A stretch of DNA of 64,000 bases. It comes from Xestospongia muta. Its lineage: Eukaryota; Porifera; Demospongiae; Haplosclerida; Petrosiidae. This document shows, piece after piece, positions 23,160-37,200 of the stretch (position 1 is its first letter; the number at the start of each line of letters is the position of its first letter). A program made the translations under genes and the position numbers. Location: contig OY848917.1 in the NCBI GenBank assembly GCA_963693285.1, positions 24,672,745 to 24,736,744 of the forward strand, given 5' to 3'. The notes below the pieces were generated by a model. It made no database searches, had not been told where the DNA came from, and saw only the letters and a program-made list of their open reading frames with translations.

Positions 23160-26100
23160 TAAAGTTTAAGCTGCCGAAACTGATTTTAACGAAAGTCAAT
23201 GGTCAACTATAAGCCACTATTTGTAAGTTATTTGAGTCCACAGTACACAATGACCTGAACATGACCAGTATTGATAAGCTCATTTACTTACAAACAAATG
23301 ACAGCTGAAGCTATTTCTAGGCTAACATTCACAGCAGCTAATTATGAAGAGGCAATTTTGTTCTTTAAGAAAAGATTTGCAAGTAAACTGCAGATTTTGA
23401 ATAAGCATTTGGATACTCTACATGAGCTTGGAGACTGTAGCGTCCCATAATCTCAAGGCATTTAGACACTTTTCAACAAGGTGGAAACTCACATAAGAGG
23501 AATGATGTCTCTTGGAATGGCATCAGCATAATATAGCAGAGTTTTGTTATCTATAATGATGACCAAATTACCACAATATCTTTCACTTGTGTTGAGTTGC
23601 AAAGTTGTTAATACCGATTGGGACCTTGACTCCTGATGAAGCTTATTGATGATGAAATTGATGCAAGAGAAAGACCTGTCACTGTGCTTATTCTCAAGCC
23701 CCTCTCGGTAAGCAAGTTATAGTTGCTCCAACTGCAGCAGTACTAATGACAGATGACTCCACCTAAGACTGCTCATACTGTGGTCAGAACGACTCCTCAA
23801 CATTGTATAGAAATGTGACTGATATTGCCTTGCGGACACAAATTCATGTAATTTTATAGAGAAGTTTTGTGTGTCTTAGGAGTTTTCATAAATAATAAAC
23901 AAATAATAGGTAAGGAATGTTGTTCAACTATGAGATGCTCTCATTGTCTCAATGGACATGTCATCATCTGTCAGAAAGGAACTCCAAATCTGTTAGTGAT
24001 AGTGATCAATCTTTACCCAGAATCTCTCAATGGTTTAGACCAAGTGACCAAAGCAAACCTTCAATTAACTACATCTCTCTCCTCAAGAACCATCCTTTAG
24101 ATTCACCACAGATGTGTCCACATCAATGTATAGCAATGTCAGGAGTTCCAGAACTAATTCTATGGAAATATTGCAATCAAGATATTCAGTTTTGATGAGA
24201 TAAAAGTCCAAGATGTGGTGATACTGGCTATCCAAACAAGAATGGAGGAAGGTTTGAACTATCTGTCCTCATAGGTTTGAACTATCTGTCCTCATAGTGT
24301 CCTTTATCTGTAAGCCTGTAATTTGGACAGCCTCTTTGTTATGCTATTAAAAGCCATTCATCTATCCAGATTAGACTTAGTGAATCCACCAAGTGATGGA
24401 GGTCAATTAACTATAAATGTTCTAATTAGATTTGATCAATATTGATAGTTGGTAACTGGTGAGGTAACATTTCATGATATTTGCTCAAAGCTATCAGGAC
24501 ACTTTCTTGATTGGGTGCTGTCAGAACCAATCAATAGTCTTATAGAGAATTTCAATAGTGCATCTCCCTATAGTCTCATGTTAGAGTCTTATGTGTTATG
24601 TTTTATGAAGTCTTGAGCCAAGATTTAGAGTCTGGACTGAAGATTTTCAAGAATTAGAGATGATTGGAATATGTTCTTCAAGAACATGTTGCTTAAAGAT
24701 GGTCAGTACCAAGTTCATATACTTTGAAAGGAGTCACACCCTCTTCGGCCTGATAATTATCAGCTAAGCCAGAAGAATTAATTGGACTAGTATAAGATCT
24801 TTTCATCGAAATCCACAAGTTCTGAATGAATATCATACTGTATCTCTGAACAATTGAAAAATGCGATTGTTGAAATTGTAAATTGCACAAAAGAAAGTGG
24901 CAAGATTCACTACATACATCATTATGAAGAGATGTATTAACTTACCTTAGCTTTAAGGCCAGACTAGGTAAGGGAGGATTCAACTTAAGGAATTTTATGA
25001 ATAACTCTTCCAAGATCAGAAGAAGAATGATAGAAAATGAGAGTCCCACTAAGAACAAGGTTACAAACATGCTAATACTGAAGAGTATGAGACATATACC
25101 AAGAATACTTTGGTAACCAATCAAGATGTTTTCAATGAAAAGCAGAAAACTCTTTGATTTCAATAAAACTTTATAAGAGAAATGTTGACAGCATGTAAAC
25201 AAGGTTCTATCACCCTTTTCTCTTAGTGTACAATTTAGCTCAATATACTATTCCAACAGATCTAAGAGTCAAAGTTAGGGATGGGATAACAATTTGTCTT
25301 TAGAGTTAATTAAAAAATGAAAAATTTTTTATTGGTATGAAGGTGGCACCACCCTTTGTTATACTCGGGTATTTCTAGTGGAGTAGATGGTTCAGTTTTG
25401 TCATCTAGCCTACAAACTTTTTGCGCTGCAGCCACTAGTGCATTGATAGTTGTTGTATATTCAAAGTTGGAAACAAAAATGGAATTACCACATATTTTCT
25501 TGACTCAAAAACACAATTAACTCCAGTTTGTAGTCAAATAATTCAAGATCACAGGTCTTAGTGGCACTAATAATAACCACACTGATGTGGAATATCTGAC
25601 GTGCCTTAGAATCAGAATAATGTCTTGACAGACCATTTTGTTATACAGATTCTAAGGTAGTGTTCAATTGGATAACTTCCACTAACAAAGAGTGGAAGCA
25701 GTTTCTACAGAACTGCATTAATAAAATCAGGAGGCTGTTGCCAATAGAGTGTAGGAAACATTGTTCATGTCAAGATAACCCAACTGACATACCCACAAGT
25801 GTATGTACCCTGCTGATTTAATGATTGACCCATTTTAACTAAATGGTCATATTGGCTACATAAATCTCTAGGTGATGAACTAGACTCTCAAGGTCTGTTA
25901 GTGCTTAGCTGAGATGAAAGATACTTAAGAGATTAGTAGTCTACTGTCATGTGATTCCAATAGCTGTAACAATATCTTCAATTGTAAAAATGTTAGCTAT
26001 CTCAGGAGGTTATTAAGAATCTGATATGTGTTTAAGTTTATTCTGATTTCTATTTCGAGAATCATATACTCTGAAGGATCAGACATTTATAAGCTGACAG

Positions 26101-27775
26101 CAAACAAACTGGGAAAGTCACAATTTGGGCTATTTCTTGATAATGAGAGAATATGGAAATACAGATGATGGCTAGTTAATGCCAATATTCCACAATGAAC
26201 AAAATATCCAGTCCTGTTAAATCCTAAACATAACCTGACATCACTGATTGTAAAAGAATATCAGACCATTAAACATGGTGGTATAATAAAGACATTGACC
26301 AAATTACATTTAAGATTTGGAATGTTAAGGAGATATCATAAGCTATGACATCAGTGTGTGGTTAGTCAAAGATTTGATATATAGGACACCCTATCAACCA
26401 CCTTCACCTTCTCCACTACCCACATTTTGTGTAATGGAAGCATCACCCTTTACATATACTAGAAATGATTTTCCTGGACCTCTCAAGACCAAAGATACTG
26501 AAAATAGTAAGGTATGGATCTGTCTATATACATGTTGTGTGAATAGGGCAAGTTCACTTAAAAATTGTACCTAATTTAACAGCTCAAGCATTCTTCCAAA
26601 GCTTTAAGAGAATCACAGAAGGAGATATCTTTCCTGCAAGATCATTTCAGACAATGATATCACTTTTAGTCAGTCAAGTAAGCTATTCTGAAGATTTTGA
26701 ATGATCTTAGTGTGTGCCAATACTTCTCTTATGTACAAATGGAATAGTACTTTAATGAAGGACTTTGGTTGGGAACTTTTTTTGAAAGAAAGGTTAAGCC
26801 AACTAAATGATGTCTAAAACAAACCATTGCTCAGACAAGACTGACCTATGATGCAGTATTAACTGTTACCAATCGTGTTGAAATGATTATTAGTTCAGTT
26901 TTATAGGTATTAACAGAAGACATAAAAATTGACTAATTCCATTTACTTATTGGTGATTGGCTTCTCAGTCTGTCTGAATTTCCAATTCAGAAGAATCCTA
27001 CTTACTCTGACTTTCAAGTCAGTCCTGTATCAGTTGATGATTTGACAAGGAGGCTGAGACATCTCAACAACACCATGGACCACGTTTTGGAAGGTTGAGG
27101 AAGGAGAATCTATTACAGTTTGAGAGAGTGTTATATACTGCCATGCAAAGGGAACACTCACTACTTGTGATCCAATTGTTATATATAGAATATATTGTTT
27201 TGGACTACGACTAAGATGAACTGAAGACATTCTGGTCATTAGCTAAGTTTGAAGACCTAATTAGTGGCAATGATGTTCAGGTATGAGAAGTGACTGTTCG
27301 AGTTGGTTCCAAAGGAAGAAAATCAACCATCCAAAGGTGACCAATTCAACATCTTTACTCCCTTGAAGTTTGTTACATAGATCAAAACACCTGTTAATCA
27401 ATCACCAAATGGAATTATTGAAGTCACAAAATATCCAAGTCAAGCTACTTTCAGAGCAGCAAAGGAGAGAATAACAATTTGGTGCATTCAGAATTGAATC
27501 CATAACTGTTATTTATTTATAAATTGTTAATTTGTTTGCATATTCACTTTCTTTCTTTATTTATGTTAAGGTTATTTAGTTTATTATTGACTAGTATTTG
27601 GTGAATCCATGTTAAGTAATTATTAATTTTGTAATTTGAACACATGATACCTATTGAACATATGTTGTTGTCATTGTCTCCATATCTCATGTTTGATCCT
27701 TTGACAGTAAGTGTATACTATGAACTGACTGTGATTGTCATAAGAGTTTACTTGTTCCAGGTACTTCAGATAACT
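23160..27775 (+). mobile_element. Decayed BEL/Pao LTR retrotransposon, copy 2
   Basis: Degenerate gag ('LKLPKLILTKVNG'-like start near 23,165, 'AISRLTFTAANYEEAILFF' near 23,310) is followed by protease remnants (to about 24,450), the flank of the RT, RNase H ('TNKEWKQFLQNCINKI', about 25,640-25,800), integrase (about 26,090-27,000; 'NPKHNLTSLIV', 'DTENSKVWICLYTCCVNRA') and the post-integrase region (27,030-27,370). The common 3' segment ends near 27,770 and is followed without a gap by sequence shared with 59.28 kb, which leads into the receptor gene. Stops and frameshifts throughout. Confidence 0.8.
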
Positions 27776-28019
27776 ACATATTTGCAGTTTTTATTGATTA
27801 ACTAACAGAATTCGAAATAATTACTGATATGATTTTGTAACAAATTAAGCAAGTAAATAAAATCGTCCAAAAAATAGATTCTGTAGTATTAAGTCCCAAT
27901 CAGCTTATATTCTGACTATATTCAGCAAGTTACCTATGACATTACCAAATTTCAGATCATGTAATTTATCAAATATCAAGTTCTGTTATTATATTGCAGT
28001 AAATAGTATTAACATTTAA

Positions 28020-28255
28020 ATAGCCCGTAAATCCAAATTTTCTTTCTCCTTATACTCAATAACTTGTTAACTTTAACAAAATAGATATAGGACTACATGA
28101 CTGGAATACAAAATGTTTATATACTAAGCAGTAAGAACAACATTATTTAAGTCAATAAATCTAATTAAAATACTTCTGTTCAGCAAATTGAGTTTGACAA
28201 CTTATCTAAAGCCTATATAGAAATAACATCACACAATAAGTAGTAAATAATTCAG
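28020..28255 (-). other. Putative 3' untranslated region of the receptor gene
   Basis: The DNA just beyond the stop codon on the minus strand is conserved between the two receptor copies (compare 59,520-59,750). No clear polyadenylation signal could be assigned by eye. Confidence 0.35.
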
Positions 28256-31200
28256 TTATTTTTTCTCAGCAAATTCCATCTCCTGACTTATCTTATTACT
28301 AATTGTCAGGGAAAGATTATTGTCTTGACTAGGACTGCTTAGTCTGATCCATGTGAACTTATTCCTTTTGTTGTAAAGATAAATTATAAAAGTAATAATT
28401 CCAATGATCCCTGTGTCAAAGTGATAAGTCACACATGTATATAGTCAATAAAAAACTAACCCAAAACAATAATAATTACTGATATCACACTAAAAATAAT
28501 CATCACTAGCATATTGTTACTCTATATATATAGAGAAAGAAATAACAGTGAGTACAATATTAAGCTTCAATATATACTTTGTCAATGCTTGGAATATTTG
28601 TCTTTGTTACTGATGATGAAGCTAAAGTAACAAACATTAAATAACTGTAATGTTATATATACAACCTTACATTGATTAACAGTAGAACTCCATTTGTTAT
28701 CTGGAGTATTTATCTCTGCTACTGATGATGAAGCTAAAGTTACAAACATTAAATAACTGTATTGTTATATATACAACCTTACGTTGAATAACAGAAGAAT
28801 ACCAATCGTTGTCTGGAGTATTTGTCTCTGAGACTAATGATAAAGCTATAGTAACAATCGTTAAATAACTCAATTGTTATATATACAAACTTACATTGAA
28901 TAACAGTAGAAGTCCATTTGTTGTCTTGAGTGTTTATCTCTGCTACTGATGATGAAGCTAAAATAACAAACATTAAATAATTGTGTTGTTGAAAAGTCTT
29001 AGGCGAAGGGGTAATAGATGTGATCTCATCAGCAGACACGGCAGACATACATAAAGTCAAATTAACCATGACAGCACGTCGATGCATATATAATAGCTAC
29101 TTAACTTTACTTCCAATAATAATATTGTTGAAAAGTCTTAGGCAAAGGGGTAATAGATGTGAAAGGACATTTCAGACTTTATATTTGTCTAGACAACCAA
29201 TACTAAAAATCAATAAACAAAACCAAGCTATATATACAATACAACAACCAATCATGGTTAATTTTAACAACAGTGGGACAATCTATCTCACTAGCTTACT
29301 GGAGGGTGAAAAATAATCTAGGACTTTATATATGTCTGCCGCGTCTGCAGATGAGATCTCCTGTTAGAAGATCAAAACAACCTTGCTCACTTCAACCAAT
29401 TGTGATTTGTCAAGGACTCTATTCCACCCTACTCATTGATTGTTCCTATGGACTCCTTAGATGTATTTTGATTGGTTGTTGTATTGTATATATAGCTTGG
29501 TTTTGTTTATTGATTTTTAGTATTGGTTGTCCAGACAAATATAAAGTCTGAAATGTCCTTTCGCATTAAATAATTGTATTATTATATAAACAAACTTACA
29601 CTGAATAATATTAGAACACCATTCATTGTTTTCTTCACAAACAAGACAGTGTTTTCCACCAAACAGAGGTTGATAAGTATTTCTTGGACAATTATTGCAT
29701 GGTTCCATACCAGATTGGGAATATGAGCCAGGTAAACATAAAGCTGTACAAATGAGATAGCAAATCAATCAACATTGACATTAAAAATCATTAATTAATT
29801 ACGTTTACAGTCTGTTTCTTGTACTGATCCAATAGTTGAAGTTGAATAACTTTCTGGACAGTTATAGCATTCAACTGACCCTTGTTTGTTCTGATATTTC
29901 CCAACAGGACAAGCAGAACAAACAGGTAGATATTCATTACTATAATGTCCAGATTCCAGTGACAAATATTCTTTAACATAACCAGACCAGAATTCTCCAG
30001 GGGAACACGCAACTGTAAAAAGATATTGAAGTATATTTATAACTGTAATTTATTACATTATTTACCACAAAGTAAGTAGTTTGAGTTTAATTGTTGTCCT
30101 TCAGGACAAACATGTCTACGCTCATCAATAGTCAAAGTGTCAGGGACTACTTGATAGAAAATATTGTTGCTTTGAAATGTCATATTGACAGATCCACTAA
30201 AAATATCTTTAACTTTCTGTCGTACTATTTCAAGATCATATATTGCCAAGGAGAACGTTGTTGCTATTTCCTCAATAGATTGATATTCTATGTCACTTCT
30301 AGTGACATTAGCACTGTAAAGACTAAATCTTAGAATATTATGTTTGGGAAGAGTAGGATCTAATTGAACATTAAAGTTTTGAATATTTGCTGTACTTAGG
30401 TTTAATGCTCTTTGAATGTCAAGAAGAAGTTCATTTGAGTTTGATCCTGAGCCTGACTCAATACCAGAAGAAATGATGCCATTTGAATCTTCACTACAAC
30501 ATTGTTCTATTGAGAATTGTATAGGATAGGCATTTCTTGCAACACTTACTGGTAACAATGATAACTTAACAGGCTTTGATTTGGTCTTTCCATGTTCATT
30601 CTTTGCTTCACATTTATACCATCCTACATCTAAAAAAGTAGGTTTTACAAAATAAAGTACACTAGCATTTTCACCAGAAACCTCATCCCAACTAACATTA
30701 GAATGTCTTTTGAAGTACCACATCCAGGATGGGTCTGGTGTTGCAGTAGCATCACAACGAAGTTCAACACCACTTTCATCACCAACATACGTGCTGACAT
30801 CCTTTGGTTGTAAAGTGAGTTGTGGTATTTGGTAATATTTTACTACAGCACGATTGGATCTTGTGGTTCCAATTGCATTCACTGCTTCACAAACATAAAC
30901 TGCTTCATCACTTTTCTGAAAGTTGTTTATTGTTAATTCTGAAGTTTTAGCATTGGATACAATGAAGTCATTTTTCAGCCACCTGTATGTAAATGACAGT
31001 GAAGAAGTAGCTGAACATGTGAGGGTCACATTACTTCCACCTCTGACAAATAACTCAGATGGGGGTTGGATGGTAATATTAGGAATAGAAGCACACCAGT
31101 ATTCTAAGTCATTAATGGAGGCTACAACTTCACTAACTAGTGTCATAGTGTCTATAGCATTGTAAATAGTAAGATCTCTATTGGAAGTAAGTGAAGATAG

Positions 31201-34200
31201 TTTCAGAGTCATGTCTGGTATTAGTTTTAATATGGACTGAGTTTTATCTCCTGGAAGATCATTAAGAAGTATGACAAAAATATCTGACAATTGATTAAGA
31301 CAATCACTGAAACCAAAGCATCGATAACCAGCTATATGTTTTGTTTTGTTGTGATAGTCTTCCATTTCATTTATCCAATACTGAAAAGAATTCTCCAAAA
31401 CTCTTTTAGATAGACGTTTTAATATCAATTTGGTTGTATTAGCATATTTTGCTTGTTTTTTTGCAAGTTCATTATAGAATTTATTAGTTAGATTTGTACT
31501 CAATGAAAGTGTTTCATTCACACTCTCCTCAGCATTATTGATAGCAGACTCAATTATGGCACTTGATTCCAATGTATTATTGAGAGCATCTTCTAGTGAC
31601 TTGTTCACATAATTGAGATAGTTTTGTAACTTTTCAAGAGTAAAACAATTAGATTCAAAGAGGTCTGCAACATTGAATGGATCAGATGATTCTCTTCTTT
31701 GTACAGAGCGTTTTTTGACATTTATATTACCAACAGTTACAGATAATGCATGTTCTAGTACTTTCTCAGAAATCTTATCCTTGACTAAATTCAAAGGAGC
31801 ATTAAAATCAATCACAACACTGGTTTCATATGATGTATTAGAATAAGGTATTGCATATTTTATTTGAAGAGGAAAAACAACAGGTGTGGATGTTGTCATA
31901 GATACCCTTAATTGAATGGACAAAAGTTGAATCAAGTTTTCAGCAGCAGTATGATTTTTGAGCCAATTAACAAGTACAAGGTTTTCTTGGTTAGCTGCAA
32001 GTATCCGGTCATAGTTTTGCAAACTGGCATTGTATGCAAAGACTGCACTATTGTAAACATCTCTGGTAAGATTGAGTTGTTGCTCAGATACATTTCCTTC
32101 TGCTTCCTTTATTTCTAGTGTAATTTTTTCATTACGTTCATTTTCTATAGCAACAACAAGGGATTGGTGTACTGAATTAATTTTGACTAATGCTTCTGCC
32201 GATGCACCAGTTGCATTTATGAGTGCCTGTTGTTTCATTTCTCTGCACTGACTATTAGCTGTTGCACATGGTTCTTTGTCCAACTTGGTTGCACAATCAT
32301 AGAATTTCCAGCATATGTATGGTTTGCTACCATTGTATTGTTGTACAGGGCAAACAAATGCAATCTTTTGAATTACTTTTTCCATAGCATCAACAAAGGT
32401 CTTTTCATATCTTCCAGTCATACGACAAACTTTGTAACATTTATTAACTAGCCAAGGAAATGGTATTGGTATTGGTATTGAAATTGGAAGTGGTGAAATA
32501 CGTACACCTACAGAAAACCATTTGATTCCAAGCTTTTTTTTACATGATTCAACATATTCACAATAGGTTACAAATCTGGCCCTTGATTGTTGTGTCATAA
32601 TAGAGACTGGTTGATAGCGATGGCATGTACCATCTACACTGATGTATGTTGGTTTATAACATGTGACTGCTTTGCTCCCACTTTTACACATCTTTTCACA
32701 TTCAGAAATATCACACAGCTGATCAATATTAGATTTCATTGCTTCATTGATGTTATACACATCTAACAACTGATCAAGTTCATCCTGTCTTTGGTTTGTT
32801 ATGTTATTCCAGTAAACTATATCAGTCTTTGCTTTTTTCTGAGCTTGTGATATTGATAAATGTTCATACTCTAAAGTTTCAAGTTCAGCTTCTAAATAGC
32901 TAAGTTTTTCTTTTGCATTTTCCACATTGTTACTTGCTGTCAGTATTCTCTGCATTGTAAAATTTGTGGAATAATATATAAGCTCATGTAAATTGCTTTC
33001 TGTTTCTTGTTGAAAGGTATCTTCTCCTTGATCAAACAATACATCAATATTCAATACTTGAGACTCCCATGGAGTAGTTAATTCAGCAGATCCATTCAAC
33101 ATTCCTGAGTAATGAGTAAAGAATGTGACATGTTTTTGGAAGGATAGTTGGTCATTGAAGAAAATATCGGCAGCAATACTAATGTCAAAAACAGAAATGT
33201 TTACATCTGAATATTTGCCAGTCACTTGTCCATCTATAGCTACATCAATTATCATATGACTGTCAGTACTGGATAATTGTATAAATTTTCCCAAGTTCTT
33301 TACATTGCCTGAGTTGTGTGACATGATTCTTAGTTGTGTGTTTGGACTTTCAACCCAAAAGGGTAGTTTACCTGGTATTACCAATGTACTGGTTAAGCCA
33401 GGTATTAGAAGTCTTGATAGCCTTATGCCAAGACAATTGGAATTCATTGAGACCCATTGTGGAATAAAATCATTGACGTTAAATGAAATGAATATTGAAA
33501 CTGGACAGTTGGAGTCATCATCAGTGAAGAAAATGTTATTGAAACCATCAGTATTATATAATGGAGAGTATGTCATCATCATGACTATTCCTTCACTGAA
33601 CTGTAAATTATTGTCTATTAATATTAAATTTAAGTAGTAAAACCAAATTAAAAGAAAGGAAGACTTACCATTTATAATCAAAAGACCACTTTCATTAGCA
33701 GATTCTAAATGAAGTACCCACAAGAGGGACGTGATATCAATTGAACAATTCCCATCCAACTTCACTGGTGACTGTAAGATAACAGTAAGTAATCATTAGT
33801 TCAAAAAATATATCCTTACTTGATTTACACTGTTAATTTGTATGAATGTTTTTCCTGTGAATGATACACCAACTGTTAAATTGTGGTTTATAAGTGTTCC
33901 AGAGGCTGTAAGAGATAGTTCAGTATCATATAATGGAACATCCAGGAGCACACTTTGAGATCCATTCCAAAACATCTCATTGTTTATTAAGTCCAGACCT
34001 AATGATGACAATGTGCAAGTAATGAAATGGATATTCCAGCCTGCTATTTTGAACTGAGATATAGGGTTAAGATCTGTTAAAACATTTCCTGCCCTCTCTG
34101 TTAAGCTGATATGAAGTGATGCAAGTTGTCCTTGACAGATATCCAGAGCAAAACAAATAGGTCTACTCTGTACATGATATTGGTAAAGTAATTGCTGTCC

Positions 34201-37200
34201 TTTAACTCTAAGTTTAAGGTTTTCATTCACTCGAACTATGTAGTAAAGACTAGATGGTTTAAGAGACAACAGTTCACAACCTTGTATATCTTGAACCTCA
34301 TAAGCTGTCTTTAAGATTGCTAGGAAGTCATAATACTGAAGTGGGATTTCTTTATTACCATTAGAAAGAAGTTCAATATTTAATCCAACTGGAAAAATAT
34401 GGAGAACGTTGTTCAAAAATGTTTTGAACAAAGAATGAGATACAACCATAGCATGAGTATCAGATACATCTAAGTCCCAGTTAAAACATTGATCTGTGTG
34501 TCTTGAATCATGACGACATTGACCACAGTTAAGATTGTCATTGTTAATAGAGATATCCAAATTTTGTGATGATAGTGAAGCATTAACACCAGCAATAGAG
34601 ACAGGAAGCATTAGGTCTTCACTGTGAATGAATGTTATACCTTTGGTTTTGAATATAGTATTGTCATACCACATACATGAAGATGACAGGAACACATTCT
34701 GTAATGTGGAAATGCAAAAGTTTTGTTTGAAAGTAGTTATCTTCTGACAACAACCTGCCTTCACTATACCATTTTCTAAATTGTTTGAACTAAAGTACAC
34801 ACTAGAGAAAGAATCCAAATTTGATATCACAAGCAAAATGTTATTTTCAGGTTGTTGGTAATTTTCTTTAGTTTCAATTATATATTTTATGATGAACACT
34901 CCTTCAACATGAGGTGTCAGTTTAAAGCCAACACTTTTTGACCTTGGTGTAATCAACAACCGATTATGTGGTGATACAACAATTGATGAATCACACACAA
35001 TAATGACAGTAATATTTTGATTAGTGGATACATTTATATAAACCGTTTCTGTTTGGCTATTAACCTTAACAGCTGGAAATGCTGGAGTCTTGATGACAAC
35101 AGTTTCACAATATTGACCTGTAAAGTCCAGATTGCAATGACAAGATGGAGAATTATCATTTGCTACAAAACAAGTTCCACTATTTTGACAGGGACTGGGA
35201 TTGCAAGTTTCAATCTCTATACATGTGGAATTAAAAGACAATATTACAATAATAACTTATAAAAAAGAACTCACTAAGACATGTCTCAGGATCTGTCCAA
35301 GCAACGCTACCATTGTTCCCAAGAGAGCAAGTTTGCTTATAAGTAGTTTTGTTTTCTAAATGATAACCATCTTCACATATTAATGTACATGTTGAATTAA
35401 ATTCTGTGTAGCATGGCAAAACAATCAATGAACTGGTATTTGACTCTAATTCCTTGCAGTGCAATGGAAGACAAACTGAGTCTACTCCACTCCAAGTGCT
35501 GTTAGATAGACACTGCCTTATTGATGACCCTGATAAACTGTATCCAGTATTGCAAGTGAATAGACATGATTCATCAGTGACTTGAGGGCCAGTACAGTCA
35601 ATGAAACCATTAGCAGGTGACAATAATGTTGGACAAGGTAGTGGATCACAAGATTGGCCATCTTTTAGAAGAGTGTACCCTTCATTGCACTCACAACGAA
35701 AGCTTCCAGGTACATTGTGGCATGAGTGATCACAATCACCATTGTCAAAGTCACATTCATCAATATCTAATAGTATAAGACATAATTATGTATAAAATAC
35801 ACATATTATAGATAGATAGATAGATAGATGGATATATCAATATACTTGTGTTCATATATATAAATATTCATGCATGGATCTAAATCTGTAATTAATGTAT
35901 GCATGCATGCACAATATCCTTTAATTTACAATTATTAGATACTACCTAAACAAGTGCTATTATCAAATAGACTAAGATAGAATCCCTCTTTACAAGAACA
36001 GTTATATCGTCCCTCTAAACAGTGTTTATTAATACAAATCTGATTACAGCTTGATAAGTGCTCAAGGCATTCATCAATATCTAAGAACAAGAATAAACAC
36101 AAATAAAATAAAAAAATAAACACAAGCACGAGTCATACTCACCATTACAGGAAAAACCATCTGCATATAAATCACACCCAACTTCACAAGTACAACTGTA
36201 GTTTCCTTCATGATTTAAACAGATTTGGTGACAAATATGATTACCTTCTAAACACTCATCAACATCTGTGGAATGTGAATAAATATCATACAATGTACAC
36301 AGGTAATATATCAAAAATTTGACGTGATCATCTACCCAACCTCTGTTCAACTTACCTGTGCATAAATGCATGTCTATACTATCCTTGTAGTATCCAGGAT
36401 TACATGAACATATGTATGACCCAACTGTGTTAGTGCAATTTTGAGCACATCCTCCATTGCCAACAAGACATTCATTGACATCTATACTTTTACTGTAATA
36501 TTATGTTCTGTCAAAACATTAATTCATACCATTGCAACTATGTCCATCTGATCCTACTTCATATCCTTGTGGACAGCTACATGTATAACTCCCAGGAGTA
36601 TTAGTGCAATGGTCATCACTATAACAAGCATGAGTTCCATTTGTACACTCATTAGTGTCTATTGATTTATTAATATATGTACACATAAAATGAAAAAGTA
36701 CATTTACCAGTGCAGGTGTGTTGATCAGTACCAAGCTGATAACCATTTAGACAGACACACCGATAACTACCTTGTGTGTTTTCACATCGAGCAAAGCTGT
36801 GACAGCTGGCCTCTCCATTTTGACACTCATTAATATCTATATATGTTATAAACAGGAAAGATTAAAGATAAAATTGAAAATGCACTGTGAAATAATTATA
36901 TACAATAGCTTAAATGAATAGTTCAAACTAATTGGTGTTAACAGAATATTTTTATTGAGAAATACAACTTTACTTGTGTTGCAAACTTCATTAAAAAATC
37001 AAAGATGATCTTTGTGGTGTTACAAACATAAAAATGTTTTCAAAGCACGGATTAATGGCATTACTACACCAGACTAAAAATAGTGAGTCAGGCAAACAAA
37101 AAATAATTTTCTAGTTCAGAAAAAACAATTTGTTTGAAGAAAAAGCTAACAGAGACACTAAATGACCTAATTGAATAAGTTGAGTTTGGCAATATGAGTA

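Noticed and set aside
24942..25202. Minus-strand hydrophobic 86-codon frame (LILEELFIKFLKL)
   Set aside because: It is the complement of the BEL post-RT region (GGFNLRKF-type context) and recurs at 56,261-56,443 for the same reason.
30091..33637. Plus-strand frames of 66-110 codons
   Set aside because: They are shadows of the giant minus-strand receptor exon.
35930..36850. Regular ~180-base spacing that could suggest a CRISPR-like array
   Set aside because: The repeats are EGF exons separated by short introns; only cysteine spacing is shared, not nucleotide repeats.
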